A stretch of DNA of 64,000 nucleotides from the NCBI RefSeq assembly GCF_003363435.1, contig NZ_QRCT01000049.1, forward strand, positions 62,001 to 126,000, in the 5' to 3' direction. Below, in pieces: positions 9,001 to 17,411 of this stretch. Below the pieces are notes generated by a model. That model was not told where the DNA came from, ran no database searches, and worked only from the letters and a program-made list of their open reading frames with translations. Position 1 is the first letter of the stretch. Each line of letters begins with the position of its first letter. Both the position numbers and the translations under genes were made by a program. The stretch comes from Anaerosacchariphilus polymeriproducens. Its GTDB lineage: Bacteria > Bacillota > Clostridia > Lachnospirales > Lachnospiraceae.

Positions 9001-10524
9001 TCGATCAACTACTGAACCATTCTCAACTTTTACTGCACCTATTTCTATAATTTTATTTTGAAGAGGACTAAATCCTGTTGTTTCGATGTCAAAAACAATA
9101 TATGTATCATCCAGGCTCTGACCTTTAACATTGGTTACAATATCTTTTAAATCATCTACCAGATAAGCTTCCACTCCATAAATCACTTTAAAATCAGAGT
9201 CTTTATCCAAAGCATGACTAGCTTCGGGGAACGCTTGTAAAACTCCATGATCTGTAATGGCAATTGCTTTATGTCCCCATTTTATGGCTCTTTTAATAAT
9301 AGCTGCTGCATCCGAAACTCCATCCATATCGCTCATTTTGGTATGGCAATGTAACTCCACCCTCTTTTCCGGGCTTGTATCCATTCTAACTGTCGTAAAA
9401 TCAGGGATTTTTTTTATGCCTACTACAGACCCTATGTTCAATTCACTATCAAACCGATCAATTGTTGTAACACCCTTAATTTTTATAAAAGCTCCTTTTT
9501 TGACACCTTCTAAAATATCTGGAAGCTGCTCATTTTTAGCAAACATTTTTACCATAATGGTATCTGTAAAATCAGTGACACTAAACATGATAATCGTTTT
9601 TTCGTTACGTATTTCTCTAGTATCAAGGCTTAATATTTTACCTCTGATTACTACTTCTCCCATTTCACCGAGGATTTGTTCTATGGAAATTACTTCCTCT
9701 TCCTCGAAATCCCTTCCATATATTACATCCGGATTATCGGAACGTTTATAATTAGACTTTGAAAAGTTAAATTCTCTTTTGGGGATTATTTTTTTCGTTG
9801 TTTCTTTAACCTTAGAAACCGAAGAAGCTTCTTTCTTGCCATGGCTTTCATCTTTCTGTGTACCATTGATAGATGATCCTTTTATATGATCTGAACTATC
9901 ATCTTCCATTATAGTTTCATCGAATTCTTCTTTGGACTGTCCCAGTTTTGACTGACGAACTATATTGAGCACTTCCTGCTCAATTTTTAACTCACTGTTT
10001 TTTCTAGCTTTACTTGGTTGTGTTTCTTCATAATCGACCTGTACTGAAATAGGAAATCCAAAACGTTCTGCAAATATTTTATCTAAAATGCGTACTAATT
10101 CATCCGTTTTACTGGAAGAGATAACAGAATCCTTTAATGTTAACATTAAAAGATTCTGTTCATTAAATTTCCATTTGGCACTACGGAATAAATTATACTC
10201 CAATATGCTGTATTCTTTCAATTCACATAAAATACTTTCATAGTAAGCTGTCATCAGTTTTTCAGGTGTATACTGCCCAGACAATTGATATTTTTCCAGT
10301 ATCTTAATTATCATCCGGCCATGAGGAAACAATTGGTTTCGAATCACTTGTTCTAATGCAAATATACTTTTCTTTTGTATTAAACGACGACTGTTTATGT
10401 AAATACGTATAAAATCTTTTTTACTCGTGGTCGATACCTTCGTTACCTCTACTTGTTCCAGCAAGTCCCGTATTTCTTTTTCCAACGAAAGAGTCGGAAA
10501 TACTTCAAAAAACATTTTGGCCAT
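6034..10524 (-). CDS. polC: DNA polymerase III PolC-type (alpha subunit with 3'-5' exonuclease), 1496 aa
   Basis: This is the replicative polymerase of low-GC Gram-positive bacteria. Domains in order: PolC N-terminal region (1-220), OB fold (about 270-370), PHP domain beginning with HCHTKMSDMDG (about 390), a DnaQ-type exonuclease inserted in the PHP domain (VFDIETTG at about 476-483), then the polymerase palm with PDIDLNFSG near residue 1021, thumb and fingers, ending with a typical QLSLFD tail that binds the beta clamp. Length matches the family (about 1,430-1,500). Start ATG at 10522-10524 lies just past the ispG stop, with GGGGTGA as ribosome site. It is the last gene of the pyrH-to-polC operon and is followed by a strong terminator. 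Confidence 0.97.
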   Translation of the reverse strand: MAKMFFEVFPTLSLEKEIRDLLEQVEVTKVSTTSKKDFIRIYINSRRLIQKKSIFALEQVIRNQLFPHGRMIIKILEKYQLSGQYTPEKLMTAYYESILCELKEYSILEYNLFRSAKWKFNEQNLLMLTLKDSVISSSKTDELVRILDKIFAERFGFPISVQVDYEETQPSKARKNSELKIEQEVLNIVRQSKLGQSKEEFDETIMEDDSSDHIKGSSINGTQKDESHGKKEASSVSKVKETTKKIIPKREFNFSKSNYKRSDNPDVIYGRDFEEEEVISIEQILGEMGEVVIRGKILSLDTREIRNEKTIIMFSVTDFTDTIMVKMFAKNEQLPDILEGVKKGAFIKIKGVTTIDRFDSELNIGSVVGIKKIPDFTTVRMDTSPEKRVELHCHTKMSDMDGVSDAAAIIKRAIKWGHKAIAITDHGVLQAFPEASHALDKDSDFKVIYGVEAYLVDDLKDIVTNVKGQSLDDTYIVFDIETTGFSPLQNKIIEIGAVKVENGSVVDRFSTFVNPEVPIPFEIEKLTGIDDNMVLDAPKIQQVLPKFLEFCNDAVMVAHNAEFDMSFIHKECENQGYKKEFTILDTVALARILLPGLNRYKLDIVAKTLGIVLDNHHRAVDDAACTAEIFIKFIQMLKERNTQNLEGVNHLGSLTKDAVKKMPSYHAIILAANEIGRINLYRLVSQSHIDYYYRRPRIPKSEYLKNKEGLIIGSACEAGELYQAILYGRSNAEIARLVHFYDYLEIQPLGNNEFMLHSEKVPVTSKKELEEINEKIVKLGEQFHKPVVATCDVHFLDPEDEVYRRIIMAGKGFKDADDQAPLYFRTTEEMLAEFQYLGSEKAEEVVITNTNKIADMCEKISPVRPDKCPPVIENSDQDLRNICYTKAHEIYGENLPDVVVERLERELNSIISNGFAVMYIIAQKLVWKSNEDGYLVGSRGSVGSSFVATMAGITEVNPLRPHYYCSNCHYSDFDSEEVKAYVGGAGCDMPDKNCPVCNEPLKKEGFDIPFETFLGFKGNKEPDIDLNFSGDYQSKAHKYTEVIFGEGQTYRAGTIGTLADKTAFGYVKNYYEERGTRKRNCEISRIVDGCVGVRRTTGQHPGGIIVLPHGEEIYSFTPVQRPANDMSTDTITTHFDYHSIDHNLLKLDILGHDDPTMIRMLVDLTGLDAQTIPFDDKEVMSLFQSTKALGITPDDIGGCPLGALGIPEFGTDFVIQMLIDTKPKSISDLVRISGLSHGTDVWLGNAQTLIQEGKATISTAICTRDDIMTYLINTGVESELSFTIMESVRKGKGLKPEWEEAMIEAGVPDWYIWSCKKIKYMFPKAHAAAYVMMAWRIAYYKVNYPLAYYAAYFSIRASAFSYELMCQGQDRLEYYLADYKKRSDILSKKEQDTLKDMKIVQEMYARGFEFMPIDLYRAKAHHFQIIDGKLMPALSTIEGLGDKAADAVVEAAVQGKFLSKDDFRQRTKVSKTVIDLMSDLGLMESLPESNQLSLFD

Positions 10525-10527
10525 TGA

Positions 10528-11583
10528 TCATTCACCCCAGTGTAATAATTCTTCTCTCAGTGCATTTAAAAGTTGATCTTCAGGTACTTTTTTAATAACC
10601 TTCCCTTTTTTGATAAGAATTCCTTCTCCATTACCTCCAGCAATTCCTATATCTGCTTCTTTGGCTTCACCAGGTCCATTCACAACGCAACCCATTACTG
10701 CAACTTTTATATCAAGAGGAATGTCTGCAACCAGTGCTTCGACTTGATTTGCCAGTCCGATTAAATCAATCATGGTTCTTCCGCAAGTTGGACAGGATAC
10801 TACTTCTATCCCACCCTTTCTTAAACCTAAAGTCTTTAAAATTAATTTTGCTGATTTGATCTCTTCTACCGGATCGCCCGTTAATGACACTCGAATCGTA
10901 TCTCCAATTCCTTCATTTAAAATAATACCTAATCCTACTGCTGATTTGATGTTTCCAGACAATAAAGTACCTGCCTCTGTAATCCCTACATGTAGCGGAT
11001 AATTAATTTTCTGCGCAATAAGTTTATGAGCATCTACGCACATTAATACATCAGAAGATTTAATGCTTACCACTAGATTATCATATCCCAAATCTTCAAT
11101 TATCTTCACTTTATCCAGTGCACTTTCAACAATTCCTTCCGCTGTAACTCCATGATACTTTTCCACTAAATGTTTTTCGAGAGAACCACTGTTAACACCT
11201 ACCCTTATCGGTATATTCCGTTCTTGAGCTGCCTCTACTACCGCTTTGACACGTTCTATCTTACCAATATTTCCAGGATTAATACGTATTTTATCAGCAC
11301 CGTTTTCCATAGCTGCAATTGCAAGCTTATAGTCAAAATGAATATCTGCAACAAGCGGAATTGCAATCTGTTCTTTTATTTGTTTTAGCGCAAATGCTGC
11401 TTCTATAGTAGGAACTGCACATCGAATAATATCACATCCGGCTATCGTAAGCTTTCGAATCTGCTCTACCGTGGCTTTTACATCTTCTGTCTTTGTGTTT
11501 GTCATCGATTGTACTAAGATAGGATTTCCACCACCAATTACACAATCTCCAATTTGAATTGTTTTTGTTTTATTTCTATACAT
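10528..11583 (-). CDS. ispG: (E)-4-hydroxy-3-methylbut-2-enyl-diphosphate synthase (flavodoxin), 351 aa
   Basis: IspG/GcpE catalyses the penultimate step of the MEP isoprenoid pathway, opening 2-C-methyl-D-erythritol 2,4-cyclodiphosphate to HMBPP with a [4Fe-4S] cluster. The N-terminal TIM barrel contains NPGNIG. The C-terminal cluster domain has CPTCGR (about 262-267) and GCVVNGPGEAKEADIG (about 296), giving the three cluster cysteines. Length is normal for the short bacterial form. It lies between rseP and polC, with dxr of the same pathway two genes upstream. Confidence 0.96.
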   Translation of the reverse strand: MYRNKTKTIQIGDCVIGGGNPILVQSMTNTKTEDVKATVEQIRKLTIAGCDIIRCAVPTIEAAFALKQIKEQIAIPLVADIHFDYKLAIAAMENGADKIRINPGNIGKIERVKAVVEAAQERNIPIRVGVNSGSLEKHLVEKYHGVTAEGIVESALDKVKIIEDLGYDNLVVSIKSSDVLMCVDAHKLIAQKINYPLHVGITEAGTLLSGNIKSAVGLGIILNEGIGDTIRVSLTGDPVEEIKSAKLILKTLGLRKGGIEVVSCPTCGRTMIDLIGLANQVEALVADIPLDIKVAVMGCVVNGPGEAKEADIGIAGGNGEGILIKKGKVIKKVPEDQLLNALREELLHWGE

Positions 11584-11606
11584 ATTAAAATCCTCTCCAT
11601 AATCGG

Positions 11607-12641
11607 TTAAAAAAATATTTTTCGAATATCATTGAATAGTACGAAAACCATCAGCCCCATAAGCAATACCATTCCTACTAAATGTACCATACCTTCTTTT
11701 GATTCCGGCACTCTCTTTCCTCGAATTGCTTCTATCAAAAGGAACACGAGCCTTCCACCATCTAACGCCGGAATAGGAAGTAGATTCATAACTCCCAAGT
11801 TAGCAGTCAGAAAAATAGATATATTAATCATCGTCAACCACACAGAAAAAGCTCCTGATTCTTTTGTGGCATCATAACTATCTCCTATCATATCCACAAT
11901 ACCTACCGGTCCGGAAAGTTGATTTACCTTCACCTTCCCTCCCACAAGAAGTTTCAAACTATCAATCGTAGTACAAATATTATATTTAACCTCATAAGCA
12001 CTATATTTCAATGTTGTCAAAGGATTTCCTTTCACTCTGACACCTGAACTATAACCTAATAAATATCTGCCGCTTTTTTTATCCAGTTTCGGCATAATAG
12101 AAGTTTCGTATCTCTTTCCGTCTCTTTCATATACTAACTTAGTCTCTTTATCTGTTGACATAAATTGACTATAAAACAATGCTTCTCGATATAAATGAAT
12201 ATCCTTGTCATTGATTTTTACAATACGGTCTCCCTTTTGTAATCCAGCTTCTTGTGCCGGAAATCCCTCTATTATTTCAGAAATGACCGGTGCATCATAT
12301 CCAATATTTGACAAAAGGATAATTGCCAGAACAAATGCTAAAACAAAATTAAAGACCGGTCCTGCCAATACAACAGAAATCCTGGCCCAAACTGATTTTT
12401 GATTAAAGGCCCCTTCTAAAACAGACTCCTCATCTTCACCAAGCATAATACATGCCCCTCCGAATGGAAGAAGTTTGATGGAATACTTTGTCTCACCTTT
12501 TTGAACCCCTACTAAAGTCGGTCCCAGTCCTAAGCAAAATTCATTTACAACGATTCCATTTTTCTTTGCCAATATAAAATGTCCAAATTCATGGACAAGT
12601 ATGATAAAACTGAACATCAAAATTGCTATAATTATTTTCAT
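11607..12641 (-). CDS. rseP: RIP site-2 metalloprotease (RseP/RasP family), 344 aa
   Basis: A membrane zinc protease that cleaves transmembrane anti-sigma factors and remnant signal peptides. The zinc motif HEFGH is at residues 17-21 in the first membrane helix. A PDZ domain covers about 120-180 (GLQKGDRIVKINDKD). The second motif NLLPIPALDGG near 285-296 supplies the third zinc ligand. Length is normal for Firmicutes. It follows dxr after one base, part of the usual cdsA-dxr-rseP-ispG order. Confidence 0.95.
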   Translation of the reverse strand: MKIIIAILMFSFIILVHEFGHFILAKKNGIVVNEFCLGLGPTLVGVQKGETKYSIKLLPFGGACIMLGEDEESVLEGAFNQKSVWARISVVLAGPVFNFVLAFVLAIILLSNIGYDAPVISEIIEGFPAQEAGLQKGDRIVKINDKDIHLYREALFYSQFMSTDKETKLVYERDGKRYETSIMPKLDKKSGRYLLGYSSGVRVKGNPLTTLKYSAYEVKYNICTTIDSLKLLVGGKVKVNQLSGPVGIVDMIGDSYDATKESGAFSVWLTMINISIFLTANLGVMNLLPIPALDGGRLVFLLIEAIRGKRVPESKEGMVHLVGMVLLMGLMVFVLFNDIRKIFF

Positions 12642-12642
12642 C

Positions 12643-13785
12643 CTACCACCTGCTTTCTATCCTCTCATATGTTGCTTGTTCCGTTTCTAAAATCTGTTGC
12701 ACTGTCGGATTCTCAATTTTTTTATGCTCTTCTATACAGAATTGTATCATTTCAGAAATTTCTAAGAATCGTATCTTTTGGTCTAAGAACTTTGCAACCG
12801 CACGCTCATTCGCTGCATTAAATACAGTCGGCATAGAACCGCCGGCGGTCATTGCATCATATGCTAATTGTAACCCGGGAAACGTTTTTATATCCGGATT
12901 TTCGAATGTCATAGCACCTAATGCGGAAAAATCAACTCTATCTCCCGGCATTGGACGTCTTTCGGGATAATACAATGCATATTGAATCGGTAATTTCATG
13001 TCAGGAAGACCTAATTGAGCAATAATTGCCCCGTCTTGAAATTCTACCATGGAATGAATAATACTTTGTGGATGAACTAAAACTTGAATCTGCTCTAATT
13101 CCATTCCAAAAAGCCACTTGGCTTCCATAACCTCAAGCCCCTTATTCACAAGGGTTGCTGAATCAATCGTAATCTTCTTTCCCATTGACCAGTTAGGATG
13201 CTTCAATGCATCCTCCAAACGGACTTCTTCCAAGTCCTGTCTGGTTCTACCTCTGAAAGGACCACCGGAAGCCGTCAATAAAATTTTACTTATTTCTTTT
13301 GGATTTTCACCATTTAAAGACTGATAGACCGCGCTGTGTTCACTATCGACCGGTAAAATTTTACAGCCATTTTTTTCTGCCATAGGCATTATAATATGAC
13401 CTGCTGTCACCAGAGTTTCTTTATTTGCTAAAGCTATATCTTTTTTGGCTTGTAATGCAGCAATTGTAGGACGGATTCCTATCATTCCTACAATTGCTGT
13501 CACCAAAATTTCCATTTCTTCCATAACTGCAATTTCTAAAAGCCCTTCCATACCTGATACTACTTTTATATCCAGATCACGTATCCTTATCTTTAGTTCC
13601 TTTGCTTTTTCTTCTTGCCAGACACCCGCAATCTTTGGATTAAATTCTCTAATTTGCTGTTCTAACAAATCAATATTATTTCCGGCTGCCAAAGCCAAGA
13701 CCTGCAAATCCTTCTGTTCTTTCACAATTTCCAGAGTTTGTGTTCCAATAGAACCTGTGGAACCTAAAATCCCTATTTTTTTCAT
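12643..13785 (-). CDS. dxr: 1-deoxy-D-xylulose-5-phosphate reductoisomerase, 380 aa
   Basis: DXR converts DXP to 2-C-methyl-D-erythritol 4-phosphate with NADPH, the first committed MEP step. The NADPH-binding GSTGSIGTQ is at residues 8-16, and the metal and substrate regions LPVDSEHSA and LTASGGPFRGR are intact. Full length for the family. Lies 13 bases after cdsA and one base before rseP, so is translated in the same operon. Together with ispG it shows that isoprenoids are made by the MEP route. Confidence 0.97.
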   Translation of the reverse strand: MKKIGILGSTGSIGTQTLEIVKEQKDLQVLALAAGNNIDLLEQQIREFNPKIAGVWQEEKAKELKIRIRDLDIKVVSGMEGLLEIAVMEEMEILVTAIVGMIGIRPTIAALQAKKDIALANKETLVTAGHIIMPMAEKNGCKILPVDSEHSAVYQSLNGENPKEISKILLTASGGPFRGRTRQDLEEVRLEDALKHPNWSMGKKITIDSATLVNKGLEVMEAKWLFGMELEQIQVLVHPQSIIHSMVEFQDGAIIAQLGLPDMKLPIQYALYYPERRPMPGDRVDFSALGAMTFENPDIKTFPGLQLAYDAMTAGGSMPTVFNAANERAVAKFLDQKIRFLEISEMIQFCIEEHKKIENPTVQQILETEQATYERIESRW

Positions 13786-13798
13786 TCATAATCCCTTT

Positions 13799-14602
13799 CT
13801 ATTTTATCAAATATACTGCTAAATAGTAAATGATCGGTGCTGTAAAAATTACACTATCAAAACGATCTAAAATTCCACCATGACCCGGAATCAAATTTCC
13901 ATAATCTTTTATATCATAATTTCTTTTAATAGCAGAAGCAGCTAAATCCCCTACCTGTGAAATAGCTCCGCCAATACCACATATAACAGCAAAACTCAAA
14001 ACAATATTATCTGCCCCCTGCAAATAATCCTTTATAATAAATCCATAAAGTCCACCTAAAAGTGCCGCTCCCAAAATCCCGCCTATTGCTCCTTCAATGG
14101 ATTTTTTCGGACTTAATTTCGGTGCCAGTTTGTGCTTTCCAAAAAGCATTCCCACACAATAAGCAAACGTATCACATCCCCAGGAACAGATAAATATTAA
14201 CCATACTAAGTATATTCCGTTTTCTAACATTCTAGCCTGATATACAAAGGATAACATAATTCCTACATAAAACAAACCAAAAAATGACGCTATTACATGG
14301 AGCGCATTATATTTAGGATAAGAAAATACATAGAATACCATTAATACGATTAAGTATGCAATAAATAACATTAAGAATTTTTCTTGATTCATTGTATACA
14401 AAAAGACATAATACGTAAGTCCTGCTAAATATCCGACAATACCAAGAGATTTATTGGCTATACCAAAAACTTTGTAAAGTTCTGAAAGTCCAATCAAAGA
14501 AATTAGGAGTAAAGTTGCAAACAATATATTTCCTCCGAAAATAATGGTAAATAATGCAATCAGCACTAAACCAATTCCACTAAAAAATCGTGTCCAAAAC
14601 AT
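13799..14602 (-). CDS. cdsA: Phosphatidate cytidylyltransferase, 267 aa
   Basis: CdsA makes CDP-diacylglycerol from phosphatidate and CTP, feeding phospholipid synthesis. The protein has about eight membrane helices and the family signature near the C-terminus (GDLAASAIKRNYDIKDYG, followed by LIPGHGGILDRFDS). Start ATG overlaps the uppS stop as TAATG, indicating translational coupling. Length is standard. Confidence 0.96.
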   Translation of the reverse strand: MFWTRFFSGIGLVLIALFTIIFGGNILFATLLLISLIGLSELYKVFGIANKSLGIVGYLAGLTYYVFLYTMNQEKFLMLFIAYLIVLMVFYVFSYPKYNALHVIASFFGLFYVGIMLSFVYQARMLENGIYLVWLIFICSWGCDTFAYCVGMLFGKHKLAPKLSPKKSIEGAIGGILGAALLGGLYGFIIKDYLQGADNIVLSFAVICGIGGAISQVGDLAASAIKRNYDIKDYGNLIPGHGGILDRFDSVIFTAPIIYYLAVYLIK

Positions 14603-15312
14603 TATGTTTCCTCCTCTAATCCTCCGTAACGTCTGCTCCTATTATTATAGTCCTCTACAGCCTTTCTTAATTCATCTTCGGAAAAATCCGGCCATGGGAC
14701 TAACGTGAAATAAAGTTCAGCATAAGCCAGCTGCCACAATAAATAATTTGAAATCCTAAGCTCACCACTGGTTCGAATCATCAAATCCGGATCCGGTATC
14801 TCTTGTGTATCTAAGTATTCCGAAATAAGCTGTTCATTAATATCTTCAATTTGCAGCTTGCTTTCTTTCACGTCTTCAGCAATTTTCTTCATACTGCGGA
14901 CTAATTCATCGCGGCTCCCATAATTAATTGCTATTTGAAGATTCAACCCATCGTAAGTTTTGGTGCTTTTTTCAAGTTCTTTAATTCTTTTCTGGATATC
15001 TTCTGATAATTTCGTTTTATCTCCTAAAACACGGACTCTCATATTATTTTTCTTAGCTGTTTTTATGCAAGTCTTTAAATAACTCTTAAGCAGTTTCATA
15101 AGTGCATCTACTTCAGAATTGGGTCTATTCCAATTCTCTGTAGAAAAGGCATACAAAGTTAGATATTTTATACCCATATCATGTGCAGCCTTACATATTA
15201 CTTCTACATTTTTAGTCCCCTGTGCATGCCCATAATTTCTTGGCATACCCTTTTTCTTTGCCCAACGGCCATTTCCATCTAATATTATAGCAATATGCTG
15301 TGGAACATTCAT
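14602..15312 (-). CDS. uppS: Isoprenyl transferase (undecaprenyl diphosphate synthase family), 236 aa
   Basis: A cis-prenyltransferase that builds the C55 lipid carrier for cell-wall synthesis from isoprenoid units. The catalytic ILDGNGRWA is at about 10-18 (Asp12), with YLTLYAFSTENWNRP and the C-terminal RTSGELRISNYLLWQ substrate-binding region all intact. Start ATG has GGAGGAAG upstream. Its substrate comes from the Dxr/IspG pathway encoded just downstream. Confidence 0.96.
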   Translation of the reverse strand: MNVPQHIAIILDGNGRWAKKKGMPRNYGHAQGTKNVEVICKAAHDMGIKYLTLYAFSTENWNRPNSEVDALMKLLKSYLKTCIKTAKKNNMRVRVLGDKTKLSEDIQKRIKELEKSTKTYDGLNLQIAINYGSRDELVRSMKKIAEDVKESKLQIEDINEQLISEYLDTQEIPDPDLMIRTSGELRISNYLLWQLAYAELYFTLVPWPDFSEDELRKAVEDYNNRSRRYGGLEEET

Positions 15313-15341
15313 TTTAATCTTCCTCCACTTTTTTTAGCTCA

Positions 15342-15373
15342 AATGGGGACACAGCTATAACTATGTCCCCATT
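15342..15373. repeat. Intergenic 10-bp GGGGACA hairpin between frr and uppS
   Basis: AATGGGGACA (15342-15351) and TGTCCCCATT (15364-15373) are perfect inverted repeats. No T-run follows on the transcribed strand, so it is not a normal terminator. A related GGGACAG/CTGTCCC hairpin sits between rpsB and tsf (60248-60275). The shared core suggests a dispersed REP-like palindrome or an mRNA processing element. Confidence 0.6.
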
Positions 15374-15377
15374 ACTT

Positions 15378-15932
15378 CTATACGGTAAGTATTTCTTTTG
15401 ACTTGTCATCAACTGCTTTATCTATATTTGCAATAAATTTATCTGTCATTTTCTGAACTTGATCCATTAACTGCTTTTCTTCATCTTCAGAAATTTCATT
15501 CGCTTTTGACATTTTCTTTAATGCATCATTCGCATCTCTTCGAATATTCCGGACAGCAACTCTAGCCTGTTCACCTTTTTTCTTGACATCTTTCACTAAA
15601 TCCTTTCTTCTTTCCTCTGTTAATTCAGGAAATACCAAACGGATCGCTTTTCCATCATTCGTTGGGTTCAGTCCCAAATCTGAAGTCAGGATAGCTTTTT
15701 CAATTTCTTTCACCATAGATGCTTCCCATGGCTGTATAAGTATCATTCTGGCTTCCGGAACTGTCACATTCGCAACTTGTTGAATAACTGTTGGCGTTCC
15801 ATAATAATCGACTCTGATTTTATCTAATACATGTGGATTCGCTCTTCCTGCACGAATAGTAGTATACTCTTCGAGTAAATTGCTTTCTGATTTTTTCATT
15901 CTTTCTTCATAAACGTTTAATCTTTGATCCAT
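15378..15932 (-). CDS. frr: Ribosome recycling factor, 184 aa
   Basis: RRF splits post-termination ribosomes together with EF-G. The sequence shows the whole long-helix domain and the inserted beta-alpha-beta domain, including the family segment [16 protein letters not shown] and NTTPD-equivalent region [12 protein letters not shown]. Length 184 is typical. It lies 17 bases after pyrH, the usual order. Confidence 0.97.
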   Translation of the reverse strand: MDQRLNVYEERMKKSESNLLEEYTTIRAGRANPHVLDKIRVDYYGTPTVIQQVANVTVPEARMILIQPWEASMVKEIEKAILTSDLGLNPTNDGKAIRLVFPELTEERRKDLVKDVKKKGEQARVAVRNIRRDANDALKKMSKANEISEDEEKQLMDQVQKMTDKFIANIDKAVDDKSKEILTV

Positions 15933-15949
15933 GATTACTTCCCTCCATT

Positions 15950-16654
15950 TTATGTTTCGGATACAACTACTTTAGTTCCTGAAAACTTACCTTTTATTGT
16001 ATTAACAATGCTGTTTTCTTCCTCCAGGCCAAATACAAGCATCGGCATTTTATTTTCCATACAAAGAATTGATGCTGTCATATCTACTACACCAAGCTTT
16101 TGATCAATTACATCTTGAATTGAAAGCTCATCATATTTCTTCGCATTTGGGTTAATTTTAGGATCACTATCATAAACACCATCTACGGCTTTTGCCAATA
16201 AAATTCCATCTGCTTCAATCTCAATTGCTCTTAATACAGTTGAAGTATCGGTTGAAAAATAAGGGTGCCCTGTACCACCTGCAAAGAAAATCACTTTCTT
16301 TTCTGTTAAACCTTTCACTGCTCGATCCTTTGAAAATAATTCTGTAAAAGAACTACAAAGGAATGGTGTCAACACTTCTGTTTCCATTCCTACATATCGA
16401 AAAATCTCTGATACATAGATACAATTCATAACAGTTGCAAGCATACCTATTTGATCTGCTTTGGTTCTATCAATCGTTTCACTTGTTCTTCCTCTCCAGA
16501 AATTGCCTCCACCAATTACAATTGCAACTTCAATCCCTTCGTCTATCAACTGTTTGACTTGTCTGGCCACACCAGTAACGGTCATTTCATCAAATCCGGT
16601 TTTTTTCTCTCCTGCTAATGCTTCTCCACTTAATTTTAACAATACTCTCTTCAT
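15950..16654 (-). CDS. pyrH: UMP kinase, 234 aa
   Basis: PyrH phosphorylates UMP to UDP in pyrimidine nucleotide synthesis; it belongs to the amino-acid kinase family and forms hexamers. KLSGEAL (about 7-13), [10 protein letters not shown] (about 47-56) and the DHTAA-like [10 protein letters not shown] region are present. In most relatives it follows tsf directly, but here tsf is about 42 kb upstream. The gene immediately upstream is instead a bactofilin, 12 bases away, so transcription must come from the deacetylase/bactofilin promoter or farther upstream. Confidence 0.96.
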   Translation of the reverse strand: MKRVLLKLSGEALAGEKKTGFDEMTVTGVARQVKQLIDEGIEVAIVIGGGNFWRGRTSETIDRTKADQIGMLATVMNCIYVSEIFRYVGMETEVLTPFLCSSFTELFSKDRAVKGLTEKKVIFFAGGTGHPYFSTDTSTVLRAIEIEADGILLAKAVDGVYDSDPKINPNAKKYDELSIQDVIDQKLGVVDMTASILCMENKMPMLVFGLEEENSIVNTIKGKFSGTKVVVSET

Positions 16655-16666
16655 TTTACGCCCTTT

Positions 16667-17380
16667 CTATTTTGCTGCACTTTCAAATAAACTAGCCACA
16701 TCAATTTCTGCATAACATTGTGAACAGAAACCTTCAATAACAGCTCCATTATTAATTTGAACAGAGCGTGACTTAATATTTCCCATAATTACTGCTGATG
16801 TATCAATCACAACTGGTCCTTGCACATCAATATCACCTTTCACGGCACCTGCAATCACTGCTGAATTGGCAGTTATATTACCTACAATAACAGAACCCAG
16901 ACCAACTTTAACGGTTCCATTACTATCAATCTCTCCTTCAATTTTCGCTGAATCAGCAAAAAATTCAGAAGCTCTTGAATTTCCTCTTATCATACCTGTC
17001 ACTACTAATTTTCCTTCACAAACTACATTTCCATTCACTGCACCTTGAATTTCAATAGAACCTTGAGATTCTAAATCCCCCGAAATTCTAGTACCTGCAG
17101 TGATCATTGTTACTTCATCAGATGGAACAGCGTCTAAACGATTATTAAAAACCGGTTCCGTTCTTGCTTTTATCGTCTCTACAGCCGGTTTTTCTACCGG
17201 AACCTCCACCTGCTGGCTTGCTGCCTCTAAAATACTGCTAATAGGCTCACTTACTAATGGTTTTACCTCTTCATCTAAAGTATTTACCATATCATCTGAC
17301 TCCATTGGTACCTTTGTATCCGGAATCAATTCATCTACTGCTTGAGATAAATCCTCCTTAAAATCTTTGAAAAAACTCAT
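16667..17380 (-). CDS. Bactofilin (polymer-forming cytoskeletal protein), 237 aa
   Basis: Residues about 90-225 form the right-handed beta-helix of bactofilins (DUF583), with the repeated valine/glycine pattern seen in TRISGDLESQGSIEIQGAV and IMGNIKSRSVQINNGAVIEG. Bactofilins self-assemble into filaments that position wall enzymes. The long N-terminal 85 residues are proline/acid rich and probably disordered. The C-terminal end carries a CxxC pair (FCSQCYAEID). The ORF opens 15 bases farther upstream, but GGAGG there is best spaced for ATG at 17378-17380 (MSFFKDF). Between a polysaccharide deacetylase and pyrH; a wall-remodelling role is inferred. Confidence 0.85.
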   Translation of the reverse strand: MSFFKDFKEDLSQAVDELIPDTKVPMESDDMVNTLDEEVKPLVSEPISSILEAASQQVEVPVEKPAVETIKARTEPVFNNRLDAVPSDEVTMITAGTRISGDLESQGSIEIQGAVNGNVVCEGKLVVTGMIRGNSRASEFFADSAKIEGEIDSNGTVKVGLGSVIVGNITANSAVIAGAVKGDIDVQGPVVIDTSAVIMGNIKSRSVQINNGAVIEGFCSQCYAEIDVASLFESAAK

Positions 17381-17411
17381 TTCATTTTCCTCCATTAGTT
17401 TATTTTTTAAT

